Of a DNA stretch of 64,000 bases, positions 8,523 through 16,984 are shown in pieces; positions within the stretch are counted from its first letter, which is position 1; every line of letters starts with the position of its first letter. The notes under the pieces are model-generated. The model did no database searches and was not told the origin of the DNA. It saw only the letters and a list, made by a program, of their open reading frames with translations. The translations under genes were made by a program, and so were the position numbers. Source of the stretch: Paraburkholderia adhaesiva (GTDB taxonomy: Bacteria; Pseudomonadota; Gammaproteobacteria; Burkholderiales; Burkholderiaceae); assembly GCF_021390575.1 (NCBI RefSeq), contig NZ_JAJEJQ010000002.1, positions 310,001 through 374,000 of the forward strand, given 5' to 3'.

Positions 8523-9116
8523 TCACGCCCCGGTGCCACCGGGGTCGATGCGCCAGGTGGTGCCCCTGAGCATCGTGCCGCTGTCGACGAGCGGGTCGTC
8601 GACACCCTTCTTCGCGATGGTCGAGGGCGCGTTGGGCGGGTCCGTGAAGTTGCGGATCGACTCGATCAACTCGCCGTTGATGGCTTCGCCCATCAGGTCG
8701 AGCGCACGACCGGCGTCGTAGTTCACGGCGACGAGCACGCGGCCGAGGTCACCGCCCCAGTGCGGACTCTCCTTCGCGACCATCGAGCGGAAGAACGGCC
8801 GCGGCGGGATCGTCACGGTGTAGGCCGGCACCTCGTGCGTGGTGCCGAAGTTCGACTGTTTTGCCTTCACGAAGCGTCCACCGCGCAGCAGCGCCCCTTC
8901 GCGACCGAGCTTGCGGTAGACGGTGGTCTCGTGCGCGGGTACGTTCACCGTGCCGCCGAATTCGTTCACGGTGGCCACCTCGACCACCGGGGTGTTGTCC
9001 GCTTCGGTGGCGCGGCTCATGAAGCCCACCTCGAGCGTGCCCGCTGCCGCGAGCTTCGCGGTGGCCGCGCGCAGGACCGCCTCGAGCTTCGCGCCGCCGG
9101 TGATCGTCGCCGCCAT
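8523..9116 (-). CDS. Head-tail connector/neck protein (HK97 gp10-like)
   Basis: 197 aa. The C-terminal half (DLMGEAINGELIESIRNF ... KKGVDDPLVDSGTMLRGTT) carries the KKG-x-DDPL-x-DTG/DSG pattern common to small neck and tail-completion proteins of the HK97 gp10 type. The frame is open much further upstream, but that part is Arg/Pro-rich shadow sequence; the ATG at 9116 has TGAGG upstream and starts a normal protein (MAATITGGAKL). It would help join tail and head. Confidence 0.65.
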   Translation of the reverse strand: MAATITGGAKLEAVLRAATAKLAAAGTLEVGFMSRATEADNTPVVEVATVNEFGGTVNVPAHETTVYRKLGREGALLRGGRFVKAKQSNFGTTHEVPAYTVTIPPRPFFRSMVAKESPHWGGDLGRVLVAVNYDAGRALDLMGEAINGELIESIRNFTDPPNAPSTIAKKGVDDPLVDSGTMLRGTTWRIDPGGTGA

Positions 9117-9129
9117 GTTGCTGACCTCA

Positions 9130-9615
9130 TCAACGTGTGATGAAGGGTGCATAGGGATCGAGGTTGCGCGGCGGGGGTGCCGCGATGTAACGCATGGTGC
9201 GGTACGCGGCAGTGGCGGCCCAGAACTCGGCGCCATACGGCGTCTGGTTAAACCACTGCGCACTGCCCGGCGGCACGTCCATCTGCGTGGCGACCGACAC
9301 GCTGCCTTCGGTGGCGCTGGTGATGCGCCCCACCAGCGGTGAAGGCCCTGCCGAAGCCGCACTGGTCGAGCCGCCCGACGTGGCACCTGACGCCGTGCCC
9401 TGGGGCATATTCAGCATGGCCAGGTGTGCGACGAGCAGGTTCAGGAGCGTCGCGCGGATCGCAAGGTTGCGCACGGGACTCATCGGTGTGTTGTCGCAGA
9501 ACAGTTGCGCCTCGCCGAAATACGCCTGCGCCTGCTTCGGCTTGACGCTTGCCGCCAGCGACGGATAGCGCGCGGCCCACGTGCGGTACGAGAACACCCC
9601 CCCCCCGGTCGGCAT
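9130..9615 (-). CDS. Head-tail connector protein (DUF4054-like)
   Basis: 161 aa. The opening [36 protein letters not shown] matches DUF4054 proteins, helical head-completion proteins that bind under the portal. The middle is a Gly/Ser/Ala-rich linker and the end is [18 protein letters not shown], also typical of the family. The start is ATG 9615 with AGGA upstream; the gene begins 8 nt after the preceding one. Codons 4 to 6 are a run of Gly made by ten consecutive G residues, a tract prone to slippage (see findings). Confidence 0.75.
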   Translation of the reverse strand: MPTGGGVFSYRTWAARYPSLAASVKPKQAQAYFGEAQLFCDNTPMSPVRNLAIRATLLNLLVAHLAMLNMPQGTASGATSGGSTSAASAGPSPLVGRITSATEGSVSVATQMDVPPGSAQWFNQTPYGAEFWAATAAYRTMRYIAAPPPRNLDPYAPFITR

Positions 9616-9623
9616 GATCCTGC

Positions 9624-10097
9624 TCACTCTTTCGACAGCGGCGCGAGATCCTTGCCGGGCTTCTTCGGGTCCATCGGATCGAGCCCGCTCTTCACCTCGC
9701 CGCGCTCGCCGGCCTGGTCCTCGACCGATGCCTTCTGTTTGTGCGCGAAGATCAGGCCGTGCTTCACGGCGGGCAGCTCCGCATGGTCCGCCAGCCACTG
9801 CTCGAAGAATGCGCGCGGCACGTGCTCGGTGATGCCGAAGCCCGCCACCGCATGCGGTGAATTCGCGCCATTCAGGGTCACGCGACGGCGCAGCTCGCCG
9901 TGCTTGACGATGTCCAGATGCAGGCCCTGCGGCAGGCGGCACGCCACCGTCACGGTGTCGCTGGAGGCTGCCGGTGCGACCGGGGGCGTAGCGGCAGCGG
10001 GCTGCAGGACCGGTGAGCCGGGTGTCTTGTCGGGTGATGGTTCAGCTTTGCCTGCAGTGGTGGTCGCGGATTTGCTGCCGCTGGTACGCGTAGCCAT
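9624..10097 (-). CDS. Phage head-region protein of unknown function
   Basis: 157 aa from ATG 10097 (GAGGAG ribosome site). The first ~55 residues are a low-complexity Ser/Thr/Pro/Ala stretch. The remainder holds a compact domain ([20 protein letters not shown] ... [20 protein letters not shown]) seen between major capsid and DUF4054 genes in related phages, ending in a charged tail. A capsid-associated or completion role is inferred from position. No catalytic motif is visible. Confidence 0.55.
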   Translation of the reverse strand: MATRTSGSKSATTTAGKAEPSPDKTPGSPVLQPAAATPPVAPAASSDTVTVACRLPQGLHLDIVKHGELRRRVTLNGANSPHAVAGFGITEHVPRAFFEQWLADHAELPAVKHGLIFAHKQKASVEDQAGERGEVKSGLDPMDPKKPGKDLAPLSKE

Positions 10098-10107
10098 GTC
10101 GTGCTCC

Positions 10108-11142
10108 TCAGACGCCGAGCATTGAGGCGATCGCGAACGGCTGGAACAGCACCGTGCCCCACGAGCCCTGCGACTTCTTCTGCTTGAAGCTGCTGGAGTC
10201 GCGCACGATGCCATGCGCGCGCAGCTTCTCGGTGAACGCGCAGTAACCGGTCTTCTGCCCGTCGATGGCCTCGGCGATCAGTTGCAGCAGGTTGCCGCCC
10301 GCCGGGTTCTGGTACTGCACCGCCGTCTCGATCTTGAGGTTCGGGAAGTTCTTCTTCAGCAGGTCGGTCACGTTGACGTTGTACATGTTCGTCGTCGTGA
10401 GCGCGACGCTTGAGGACGGGGCCATCGCCAGCGTCATGCGCGCGTCCATTTCGATGAGCCCCCCCGACTGCAGCACCAGCTCGTTAAAGAGCGTCTGGAT
10501 GTCGGTGTAGATCTCGTTCGCGCTCGCGGTCACCGCGCCGTTGGTGATCCATGGTCCCGAGGCGTTGTCGTTGAACGCCTTGGCTCCTGGTGTGAGCGAG
10601 GCCGCCAGGCGCGGGTCGTTCAGGAGGCCGTAGTTCTGCAGGCCCGCCACGCCGAAGAAGTACGTGTTGTTCTGGAACTTGTCGAGCACGATGGCCGAGG
10701 CGATGTTCACGCGCGACACGTAGTCGATCTTCGCGAGCGAACTCATCTCCAGTTGCCGTTCGCCCCACTGCGTCATGGTCTGGTAGTGGTACGACTGCCG
10801 CTGCGGGAAGTCGGCGTTCGCGCTCACCGAGCCGTTCTCGTTGTAGTCCCCATAGCTGGAGACCTCGCCGGTCGATTCGATCACCGGGAAGGTGGCGGTC
10901 AGCGTGGTCCAGTTACCCTTCTTTGCCTCGCCGAGGATGGCGGCGGCCTTGTTGGGCGTGACCAGGATCTCGATGAACTCCGGGTCGATGAAGTTGGCGA
11001 GCCACGCGGGAATGCCGGCGTTTGGCGCGGTGACGAGCGGCCCCTGCGCGTCCATGGCGAGCAGCGCCGTGGTGTAGTCGAGCACCTCCGGCATGACGAT
11101 GCCGAAGGTGCGCTCGAGCTGGTCGAAATCGCTATGTCGCAT
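10108..11142 (-). CDS. Major capsid protein (DUF2184 family)
   Basis: 344 aa. The N-terminus is helical, then LVTAPNAGIPAWLANFIDPEFIEIL, VSSYGDYNENGSVSANADFPQRQSY and an E/A-loop-like middle follow the DUF2184 capsid family, an HK97-fold group used with DUF2213 proteases and DUF4054 connectors. It builds the icosahedral shell. ATG at 11142 has GAGG five bases upstream. A strong hairpin followed by a T run lies between this gene and the upstream cement gene, which may tune capsid to cement ratios. Confidence 0.88.
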   Translation of the reverse strand: MRHSDFDQLERTFGIVMPEVLDYTTALLAMDAQGPLVTAPNAGIPAWLANFIDPEFIEILVTPNKAAAILGEAKKGNWTTLTATFPVIESTGEVSSYGDYNENGSVSANADFPQRQSYHYQTMTQWGERQLEMSSLAKIDYVSRVNIASAIVLDKFQNNTYFFGVAGLQNYGLLNDPRLAASLTPGAKAFNDNASGPWITNGAVTASANEIYTDIQTLFNELVLQSGGLIEMDARMTLAMAPSSSVALTTTNMYNVNVTDLLKKNFPNLKIETAVQYQNPAGGNLLQLIAEAIDGQKTGYCAFTEKLRAHGIVRDSSSFKQKKSQGSWGTVLFQPFAIASMLGV

Positions 11143-11155
11143 GATGGCCTCGCGC

Positions 11156-11213
11156 GTTAAAAAGGAAGGCCCGCGACTGCCGGGTCAACACACCGGTGTC
11201 AGTCGCGGGCCTT
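11156..11213 (-). terminator. Rho-independent terminator/attenuator upstream of the capsid gene
   Basis: Arms 11166-11179 and 11200-11213 pair perfectly over 14 bp with a 20-nt loop; on the minus strand the stem is followed by TTCCTTTTT. It stands between two co-directional structural genes, so it is probably partial or read through. Confidence 0.7.
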
Positions 11214-11262
11214 CAACGGGGACGTTTCGCTGGGCGTTGGGCGCTGGGCGATGGCCACGCCT

Positions 11263-11793
11263 TTATCCGGGCGGCCAGGACGAGATCTTCATGAGTTCGC
11301 CAGGCGCTGCCGCCGACATCACGAACCACTTGGTTTCGACCGCCCCGGCCACGCTCGCGCCCGCAGCACCCGGCGAGGCCGAGCCATCGGTGGTGCTGGC
11401 GAACGCCTTGTCGCCCGCCGCAGACGGTGCGCTGCCCGCGTTGCGCGCCCAGAAGTCGCCCGCGCTGTGCAGCGTCACCGGCAGTCCTGCGGGCACGAGC
11501 AGCGTCGATTCAGCGAGCCACTGCGTGATAAGCGCCTGCTGCTCGCGGTGCACGAATCCGGCGGGCACACCGGTGCCCGCGTTCGATACGAGGTTGTAGA
11601 AGTCGACCTCGCCGGAACTGGCGTTCTCCTCACCGTTCGACGCGGCCCAGGCAAAGCGCCCCACCATCACGCCGTCGGGTCCGGCCACCAGCGACCCCGG
11701 GCCTGCCAGCACCGAGGCGCGCGGATTGGCCGAGGCGAAATCGCCCTCAACGGCGGGCGAAGGCTGCACATAAACCTGCTGCTGGAATCCCAT
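11263..11793 (-). CDS. Capsid cement/decoration protein (Gp24-like)
   Basis: 176 aa. The opening MGFQQQVYVQPSPAVEGDFA and the pattern AGPGSLVAGPDGVMVGRFAW...PAGFVHREQQALIT match structural cement proteins that decorate and stabilise HK97-fold capsids. It lies next to the major capsid gene. ATG at 11793 has GGGAGA upstream. The C-terminal third is Ala/Gly/Ser-rich. Confidence 0.8.
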   Translation of the reverse strand: MGFQQQVYVQPSPAVEGDFASANPRASVLAGPGSLVAGPDGVMVGRFAWAASNGEENASSGEVDFYNLVSNAGTGVPAGFVHREQQALITQWLAESTLLVPAGLPVTLHSAGDFWARNAGSAPSAAGDKAFASTTDGSASPGAAGASVAGAVETKWFVMSAAAPGELMKISSWPPG

Positions 11794-11817
11794 GACTGTC
11801 TCCCGGGTCGAGCTGCT

Positions 11818-13536
11818 TCAGCCAAGCTGTTTCACATTGGCCGCATGCGGGAAGCGCTCGGCGAAGCTCTTCATCGAGGCCGCGTCCATGGCGGGTTGGC
11901 CACGATTCAGCGGGCGCTGCAGGCCGGGCTTCGCTTGTGCTTCGAGGATCGCGCGGTACGCGCTCGGGTGAACGCCGTCCAGCCGCACGCCGAGCGTCGT
12001 GAGCGCGGCGCGGTAGACCTCCTCGGCACTGTCCTGCGCGAGCGCCAGGTGCCCCACCCACGGCTGCACGAACGTCTCGGCATCGGCCACCGCGCGCATG
12101 CGCCGGATCGCGGCGGTCTCGGCATCCTTCGCGGCCTGCTGGGTGGCCTGCCTGACCGCCTCGCGCATGGCCGCGTCCATCGCCACGCGTGCGTCCCGTC
12201 GCACCTGGGCGATGGCCGCATCCATCGCGGGACGGCTCACCGGATCGGTGTCCTTCGCGGCCGCAGCAGATCCTGTGGCTGGCACGGGCGGCGCGGGCGC
12301 ACCCGGCGTCGGTGGCGGCGTGTCGAGCGCTGACATTTCGTCCTCCTGATCGCCCGCGAGCTTCAGCGCGCGCAGCTTCGGCTCGATCGCGGCCAGATCC
12401 TCGTCGCTGAGCTTGCCGCGCAGCGCGCCGAGAATCTCCGCGATCGGGTCCGCGTCCTGGGTGCTGCCCGGCACGGGCGGCGCCGGTGGCCCATCCGGCT
12501 TCGTCGTCGGGTCTTCGTCCCCTGCATCCTCCGTGTCGAGGCTGTCGAGCAGCGACACGAGGTTCTCGATGTCGGCGTCGGTGGCCAGCTTCGGCTTGAG
12601 CGCCGCAAGAATCGAGGTCTTGCCTGCCGCCCAGTTCGCGCACGTGAGACCCGAGAGCGTCGGACCCAGACCGCTACAGGCGTCGGCGGCCAGCGCGGGG
12701 CGAAAGCCCAGCAGCGCGCCGCGCACGAGCGCGCCACGGCGCGAGAGTTTCGGCCCCTTCGGTACCACTGCGGTTGTGCTGCCCATGATCGTCTCCAGTG
12801 CTGACGGTTTTGCATCCCCCACCGCCACGTCGGGTCCGGCGCGGCCCGCGCGCACCAGCGCCACGTGGTTGCCGCGGATGTCGCGCATCACGCCGTCGTA
12901 AGGCTCGCCCCCGTACACGCCCGGCGTCATGTCGGCGCGGTAGTAGTAGGCCGACGAGATCTCGCGGCGCGTGTCGGTTTCGATCCCGCGGATCGCCTTC
13001 GCGTCCCACACCACGAGGCTGTTGCGCAGATACGGGGCCTCGAACACCGCGTCGCTGCCGGTGCTGCCGACCACGATCTCCTTGCGCGGCACAGCGGCGC
13101 TGACCTGGAGGTGCTCGCGCCCGGTCTCGTCGAACGCGTCGATCAGCGGGATGCCGTTGAAGGTCAGGGCCGCGCGCGCGAGTTCGCCGGGATCGCGCAG
13201 GAGGCGATAGGTACGCTGCGCGTCCAGACCCAGCGCGTCGCCCTCCGGGATCTCGCTGCCGAGGTACGGCGAGACGTTGGCCTTGCTGATCGGCGTGATG
13301 GCGACATGCAGCCGCCCGTCCTGATCGTAGGTGCGCACCGACGCGCGGTCGAACGCGAGGTGCCGAGCGTTGCGGGTCTCGCACCGCGCATCGCCGGCGC
13401 AGTCACCTCGATAGCCATGTGCATGGGCCGCAGCGCCCTGACGCTCGGCGTCGGAGCGCTCGCGATAGCAGTGGCCATGCGCACCCCACCGCCAGCCCTC
13501 GCCACCCTCGGGCAGCGTGCAGCGTTCGACCGGCAT
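11818..13536 (-). CDS. DUF2213 prohead protease/scaffold protein
   Basis: 572 aa. Residues 4-24 form a small Cys motif (RCTLPEGGEGWRWGAHGHCY) often found at the front of phage head proteins. Residues ~55-230 are the DUF2213 domain (HLAFDRASVRTYDQDGRLHV; RNSLVVWDAKAIRGI; MRDIRGNHVALVRAGRAG), a capsid maturation protease. The rest is a long Asp/Ala/Pro-rich and helical region suited to a scaffold removed on maturation. It is followed by cement and capsid genes. Protease activity is family knowledge; I cannot assign the catalytic residues with certainty from sequence alone. Confidence 0.8.
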   Translation of the reverse strand: MPVERCTLPEGGEGWRWGAHGHCYRERSDAERQGAAAHAHGYRGDCAGDARCETRNARHLAFDRASVRTYDQDGRLHVAITPISKANVSPYLGSEIPEGDALGLDAQRTYRLLRDPGELARAALTFNGIPLIDAFDETGREHLQVSAAVPRKEIVVGSTGSDAVFEAPYLRNSLVVWDAKAIRGIETDTRREISSAYYYRADMTPGVYGGEPYDGVMRDIRGNHVALVRAGRAGPDVAVGDAKPSALETIMGSTTAVVPKGPKLSRRGALVRGALLGFRPALAADACSGLGPTLSGLTCANWAAGKTSILAALKPKLATDADIENLVSLLDSLDTEDAGDEDPTTKPDGPPAPPVPGSTQDADPIAEILGALRGKLSDEDLAAIEPKLRALKLAGDQEDEMSALDTPPPTPGAPAPPVPATGSAAAAKDTDPVSRPAMDAAIAQVRRDARVAMDAAMREAVRQATQQAAKDAETAAIRRMRAVADAETFVQPWVGHLALAQDSAEEVYRAALTTLGVRLDGVHPSAYRAILEAQAKPGLQRPLNRGQPAMDAASMKSFAERFPHAANVKQLG

Positions 13537-13561
13537 GGGGCGTTCTCACAAGACGGCGCGA

Positions 13562-13586
13562 CTTATCCACATTTCTGGTGGATAAG
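13562..13586. repeat. Inverted repeat containing DnaA-box-like sequences
   Basis: CTTATCCAC (13562-13570) and GTGGATAAG (13578-13586) are inverted with a 7-nt spacer. 13563-13571 is TTATCCACA, identical to the DnaA consensus, and the opposite arm reads TTATCCACC. It sits 25-50 nt upstream of the DUF2213 gene and opposite the moron leader. It could be an operator for either gene. Confidence 0.5.
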
Positions 13587-13717
13587 CCTGGGGACAAACT
13601 GAAGGGGACGGGTTAGGATGCCCAGTACTGCGCGGCGCCGGTTATGCTGTTACTTGAGGCACCATGCGTGTTCCTTGAAGAAAATCTTCCACCGGTTGCT
13701 ACTGAGGTATGTTGACC

Positions 13718-14233
13718 ATGACCACGCCGATTTCCCGACAGGAACCAAAACCTTTTGGAGAGGACGTGGTGAGCGCCGCCTTTCTCGGCGCATGTGCGGG
13801 TGTAGTTACATTTGTGGTTTTCGGTTTCGTCATTGAGTCGATAACACTTTCATTCTTCAATGGCGCGCTTTTACGCAATATCGGTTTCGGAATAGTGTGG
13901 GTACCAATAACTCTCCTGATTTTTGGGCTGCCTGTAACGATCGTGGCCATGGTCCTGCTTGGAGTTGCCGTCGCTACTGGATACCAGTTTGAGATTCGGC
14001 GCGCGACGTTCTACTGCGCCGCAGGCATTGCGACTAGCACGACAATCGTGCTTCCAATATTTTGGAAGGTGGCCGTTGGTCGTCACGGAACCGGCGTCGT
14101 CGGGCAGGTAGACCTCGGATTCAAAATCATATTAGCCGGGCTCCTGGCGGGGCTCGTACTCTGGAAACGGGCAAACAAACGGTTCGCAAGTCAGCGCTCG
14201 AACATGCGCACTAACCAGGCAAGTCCGCGCTGA
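13718..14233 (+). CDS. Predicted four-helix membrane protein (moron)
   Basis: 171 aa on the plus strand inside the minus-strand late operon. Four hydrophobic segments are visible (about residues 20-48, 54-85, 94-112 and 130-148), with a basic C-terminal tail. Its base composition is visibly more AT-rich than its neighbours, which suggests recent acquisition. The 3' end overlaps the head morphogenesis gene by 23 nt. ATG 13718 is preferred over 13709 because GAGG lies 10 nt upstream. I do not recognise a family; superinfection exclusion or another lysogenic conversion role is possible but unproven. Confidence 0.65.
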   Translation: MTTPISRQEPKPFGEDVVSAAFLGACAGVVTFVVFGFVIESITLSFFNGALLRNIGFGIVWVPITLLIFGLPVTIVAMVLLGVAVATGYQFEIRRATFYCAAGIATSTTIVLPIFWKVAVGRHGTGVVGQVDLGFKIILAGLLAGLVLWKRANKRFASQRSNMRTNQASPR

Positions 14234-15053
14234 GCCCTGGGATCACCGAGCGACTCACGCAGCGGCAGTTAGGCTCCCGTCCCGGCCACGTCCACACGCC
14301 ATCCAGATACAGGCCCTCGCTGATCGTGTAACGCTGGCCGTCTGCCGCCACATGAGAGGGCCTCGGATGCCTGCCGCCATGGCTGTGCAGCCAGATCGCC
14401 TCGGTAATGCCGAGCCCCGCCTGCCTCACCCGCACCACGGTCGCCGTCGCCTTGCTGTTCTGGTCGCGCGCGATGAACGCCGCACGCCGGCGCGTGAGCG
14501 CATAGCGCTCCTGCAGCTCCTTCGTGAGACCGCCCACGTCCTGGCCGGTCTGCACGCTCCTCATCACGATCCCCTGCACGTCCGCCAGATGCGTCTGCGC
14601 GACCGAGCGGATCAGTCCGATGTTCTCGCCGATGGTGGCCTGCAGCGCGTCGTTGGCCTCGCGCGTGAGGCGAAAGTCGACCGCAAAGCCCTCGCGTTTG
14701 AGCGAGGCCGCGAACGCGCCATCGGTGTGGCCCAGCGCACTGCCGGCGAAGCGTTGCGCCAGCGTCGGCGCGATCTCGTCGAAGCGGCGCTGCCAGCGGC
14801 GCGCCAGCTTCGCCATGGTCCGGCGCAGCAGCCTCGCGGGGCTGGCATCGTAGGCCAGCGTCATGGCGACATCACCCGCCAGCTCGGGCTCGTTCGCGCG
14901 GTAGCACGCGCGCAGCCAGTACACGAGGCTCGCGTGCATCAGGTCGATCGGGCGCTCGAGCCGCCGCCGGTAGGCTGCCTCGAGGCCCGCGTTCGGGCGC
15001 ACCGGCACGAGCGTCACCGGCTTCGCGGTCGGCGCCACGATAGAGTGGCCCAT
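14211..15053 (-). CDS. Phage head morphogenesis protein (Mu gpF-like)
   Basis: 280 aa. The C-terminal half contains YALTRRRAAFIARDQNSKA, HSHGGRHPRPSHVAADGQRY and PGREPNCRCVSRSVIPGL, the signature of the phage Mu gpF/SPP1 gp7 head morphogenesis family (Pfam Phage_Mu_F). These minor head proteins associate with the portal and are ejected or needed for assembly. The gene follows the portal gene. Its end overlaps the convergent moron by 23 nt. Confidence 0.87.
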   Translation of the reverse strand: MGHSIVAPTAKPVTLVPVRPNAGLEAAYRRRLERPIDLMHASLVYWLRACYRANEPELAGDVAMTLAYDASPARLLRRTMAKLARRWQRRFDEIAPTLAQRFAGSALGHTDGAFAASLKREGFAVDFRLTREANDALQATIGENIGLIRSVAQTHLADVQGIVMRSVQTGQDVGGLTKELQERYALTRRRAAFIARDQNSKATATVVRVRQAGLGITEAIWLHSHGGRHPRPSHVAADGQRYTISEGLYLDGVWTWPGREPNCRCVSRSVIPGLSADLPG

Positions 15054-15075
15054 GATTCGCCCGCCCCATCACCCA

Positions 15076-16602
15076 TCACGACGCGTGCTGGAACTCCAGC
15101 TCCGCGCCGCCCGCACTGCGCAGCGTCTTGAGCGGCGGCTCGGGCGGCTCGACGTTCAGATCGAGCGACGCATACGGGCCGTCCTCCTGGTCCGCCAGCC
15201 GCACGCGCGCTTCGTCGGGGCTGATCACGCCCGCGTTGATCAGACCGATATCGGTGTCGGCCTCGACCTTGCGCATGTTCGCGAGCTGCTCCTCCGAGAG
15301 CGTCCACAGCGGCACATAGCTGAAGCCGATGTCCGGATCGATCCCGCCGAACAGCGACAGCTGGATCACGTTCAGCAGGCGCGTGAGCGGCGCGGTAAAC
15401 AGCGCCTCCTGCTGCGCCTCGATCCATGCATAGAAGGTGCGAAGCTCCCCCTCGCTGGTGGCGTTCAGGCCCGAGGGCGTGATGCCGAGCAGCACGATCA
15501 GCGGGATGCCGGTGACCGCCGCCATGTGCTCCTGCGACTGCGCCTGCAGGCGGTCCAGACTGCCGAGCGGCGCGGACACGTTGGCGAAGTCCTCGGTGTC
15601 GCGGTCGATCATCATCAGGTGCCGGTTGTCGCGCGCCTGGTTGAACAGCACCGCGCGGCGCAGCATCTGCTCGGCGCCTTCGGCGTTCAGGACCGCCGCC
15701 AGGTTCGTCTTGAGCACCATGGTCGAGAACGAATGCAGCAGATCCGACACGCTCTGGCGCGTGCGCAGCCAGTTGTCGACGTAGGGCTTGGCGATCTGCG
15801 AGAGGCTCAGGCCCCCGAACGCATAGGCCGGTTTCAGCATGTCGGGCAGCGGGCGCGACACGAACGTGAGCAGGCGGCTGGCATGCACCTGGCGGTTCAT
15901 CACGAACCAGGTCTGCGGCTGGTAGAAGTCGGCAGCGAGCGGATCGGTCGAGTTGTACACGCCCGGGTAGGTCCAGACCGGCTCGACCACCTGCAGACGC
16001 CTGAGGCCCCCGGGGCCGATCTTGGTGCGGCTGTCCGCGAGCGGCGCCACCAGCTCCTCGGGGCGGTCGTCGCCCATGTCGAGAAACAGTTGCGCGCGCC
16101 CGAAAAAACCGTCCTGCTCGGCGGCGCGGCGAAACGCCGCCTGCACGTTCAGGCGTTGCATCTCGGCGTCGATCTGCGCGATCTTCTCGCTGCGGTCCTC
16201 CTCGCCCGCACTGTGCAGGCGGATCCACTTGCGCGTCATCTCCTTGGCGAGAATCTCGGCGGGCCGCCGGTACTCGGGGCGCTGTGTGAGTTCGGCCAGA
16301 TACGGATAGCCGAGAAAGCCCAGCCCCTCGGCGAACGCACTGCCCAGGGCCCAGCGGTAGTTTGCATCGCACGCCGCGTCGCAGGCGAGCTTGGTGTCCT
16401 GCGCAATGACACCCGGCGCAGCCGGCGGCAGCGTGAACGCCTGTACGCGCGGGGCGGGCGCGCCCAGCACGCCGAGCGCCGACTCGCGGATATGGTGGGG
16501 CCCGGGGCCATCACGCGCCGGCGCGTGCGGCGGCAATGCCTGCGGCGTCGCCTGGACAGCCGTGCGCCTGCGCCAGCGCTGCAGGAACGAGATGCCAGCC
16601 AT
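15076..16602 (-). CDS. Phage portal protein (DUF1073 family)
   Basis: 508 aa. Features of DUF1073 portals are clear: PAEILAKEMTRKWIRLHSAG, PQTWFVMNRQVHASRLLTFV, and the conserved IPLIVLLGITPSGLNATSEGE near the wing/stem region. The portal dodecamer is the DNA entry vertex and docks the terminase encoded upstream. ATG at 16602. The family name in Pfam is shared with an Acb1-like N-terminal domain, but the length, gene order and helical C-terminus all indicate a portal here. Confidence 0.88.
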   Translation of the reverse strand: MAGISFLQRWRRRTAVQATPQALPPHAPARDGPGPHHIRESALGVLGAPAPRVQAFTLPPAAPGVIAQDTKLACDAACDANYRWALGSAFAEGLGFLGYPYLAELTQRPEYRRPAEILAKEMTRKWIRLHSAGEEDRSEKIAQIDAEMQRLNVQAAFRRAAEQDGFFGRAQLFLDMGDDRPEELVAPLADSRTKIGPGGLRRLQVVEPVWTYPGVYNSTDPLAADFYQPQTWFVMNRQVHASRLLTFVSRPLPDMLKPAYAFGGLSLSQIAKPYVDNWLRTRQSVSDLLHSFSTMVLKTNLAAVLNAEGAEQMLRRAVLFNQARDNRHLMMIDRDTEDFANVSAPLGSLDRLQAQSQEHMAAVTGIPLIVLLGITPSGLNATSEGELRTFYAWIEAQQEALFTAPLTRLLNVIQLSLFGGIDPDIGFSYVPLWTLSEEQLANMRKVEADTDIGLINAGVISPDEARVRLADQEDGPYASLDLNVEPPEPPLKTLRSAGGAELEFQHAS

Positions 16603-16711
16603 GACAGGAGATGCCGGGTTTGACGCAGATCACAGACCAGGCGGGATTGACCTCACCGCAGTCCGCCATTGCGGTCTAATGACCATCTGATTTCCTGCGG
16701 CAATAACACGC

Positions 16712-16984
16712 ATGCATCTGACAGTCCTCGAGCGCAACAGGTTAAGAATGGCGTCCCGGATCAGCCTCGCAGCCATCGAGACGGTCACGGCGCAGTTGCA
16801 TGAGAGCAATCCCCTGGCGTTTCACACGGCCCACACCATGGCCCTGCGGTTTTTCCTCCACAGGCCCCGACACATTATCCCGATGGCAGGCTACGTCTAT
16901 CTGGCGCGCCGGCAGGAATGCGACGGGATCGCTATACCGCTGCCAGCGCCGCATCCGAAATCCGCATCGGACGACGGGCAATGA
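16712..16984 (+). CDS. Small protein, possible second moron
   Basis: 90 aa on the plus strand between portal and terminase genes; its last 53 nt overlap the end of the terminase gene on the other strand. The composition is protein-like (RMASRISLAAIETVTAQLHE; RHIIPMAGYVYLARRQ) and the 110-nt gap before it is unusual in this packed operon. No good ribosome site is present before ATG 16712, and the family is not recognised. A small dyad ACCGCA-N9-TGCGGT at 16655-16675 lies upstream and might be an operator. It may be spurious. Confidence 0.4.
   Translation: MHLTVLERNRLRMASRISLAAIETVTAQLHESNPLAFHTAHTMALRFFLHRPRHIIPMAGYVYLARRQECDGIAIPLPAPHPKSASDDGQ

Noticed and set aside
15052..16623. 523-codon open frame on the plus strand
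   Set aside because: Shadow of the portal gene; no ribosome site and composition of Arg/His/Gln-rich antisense.
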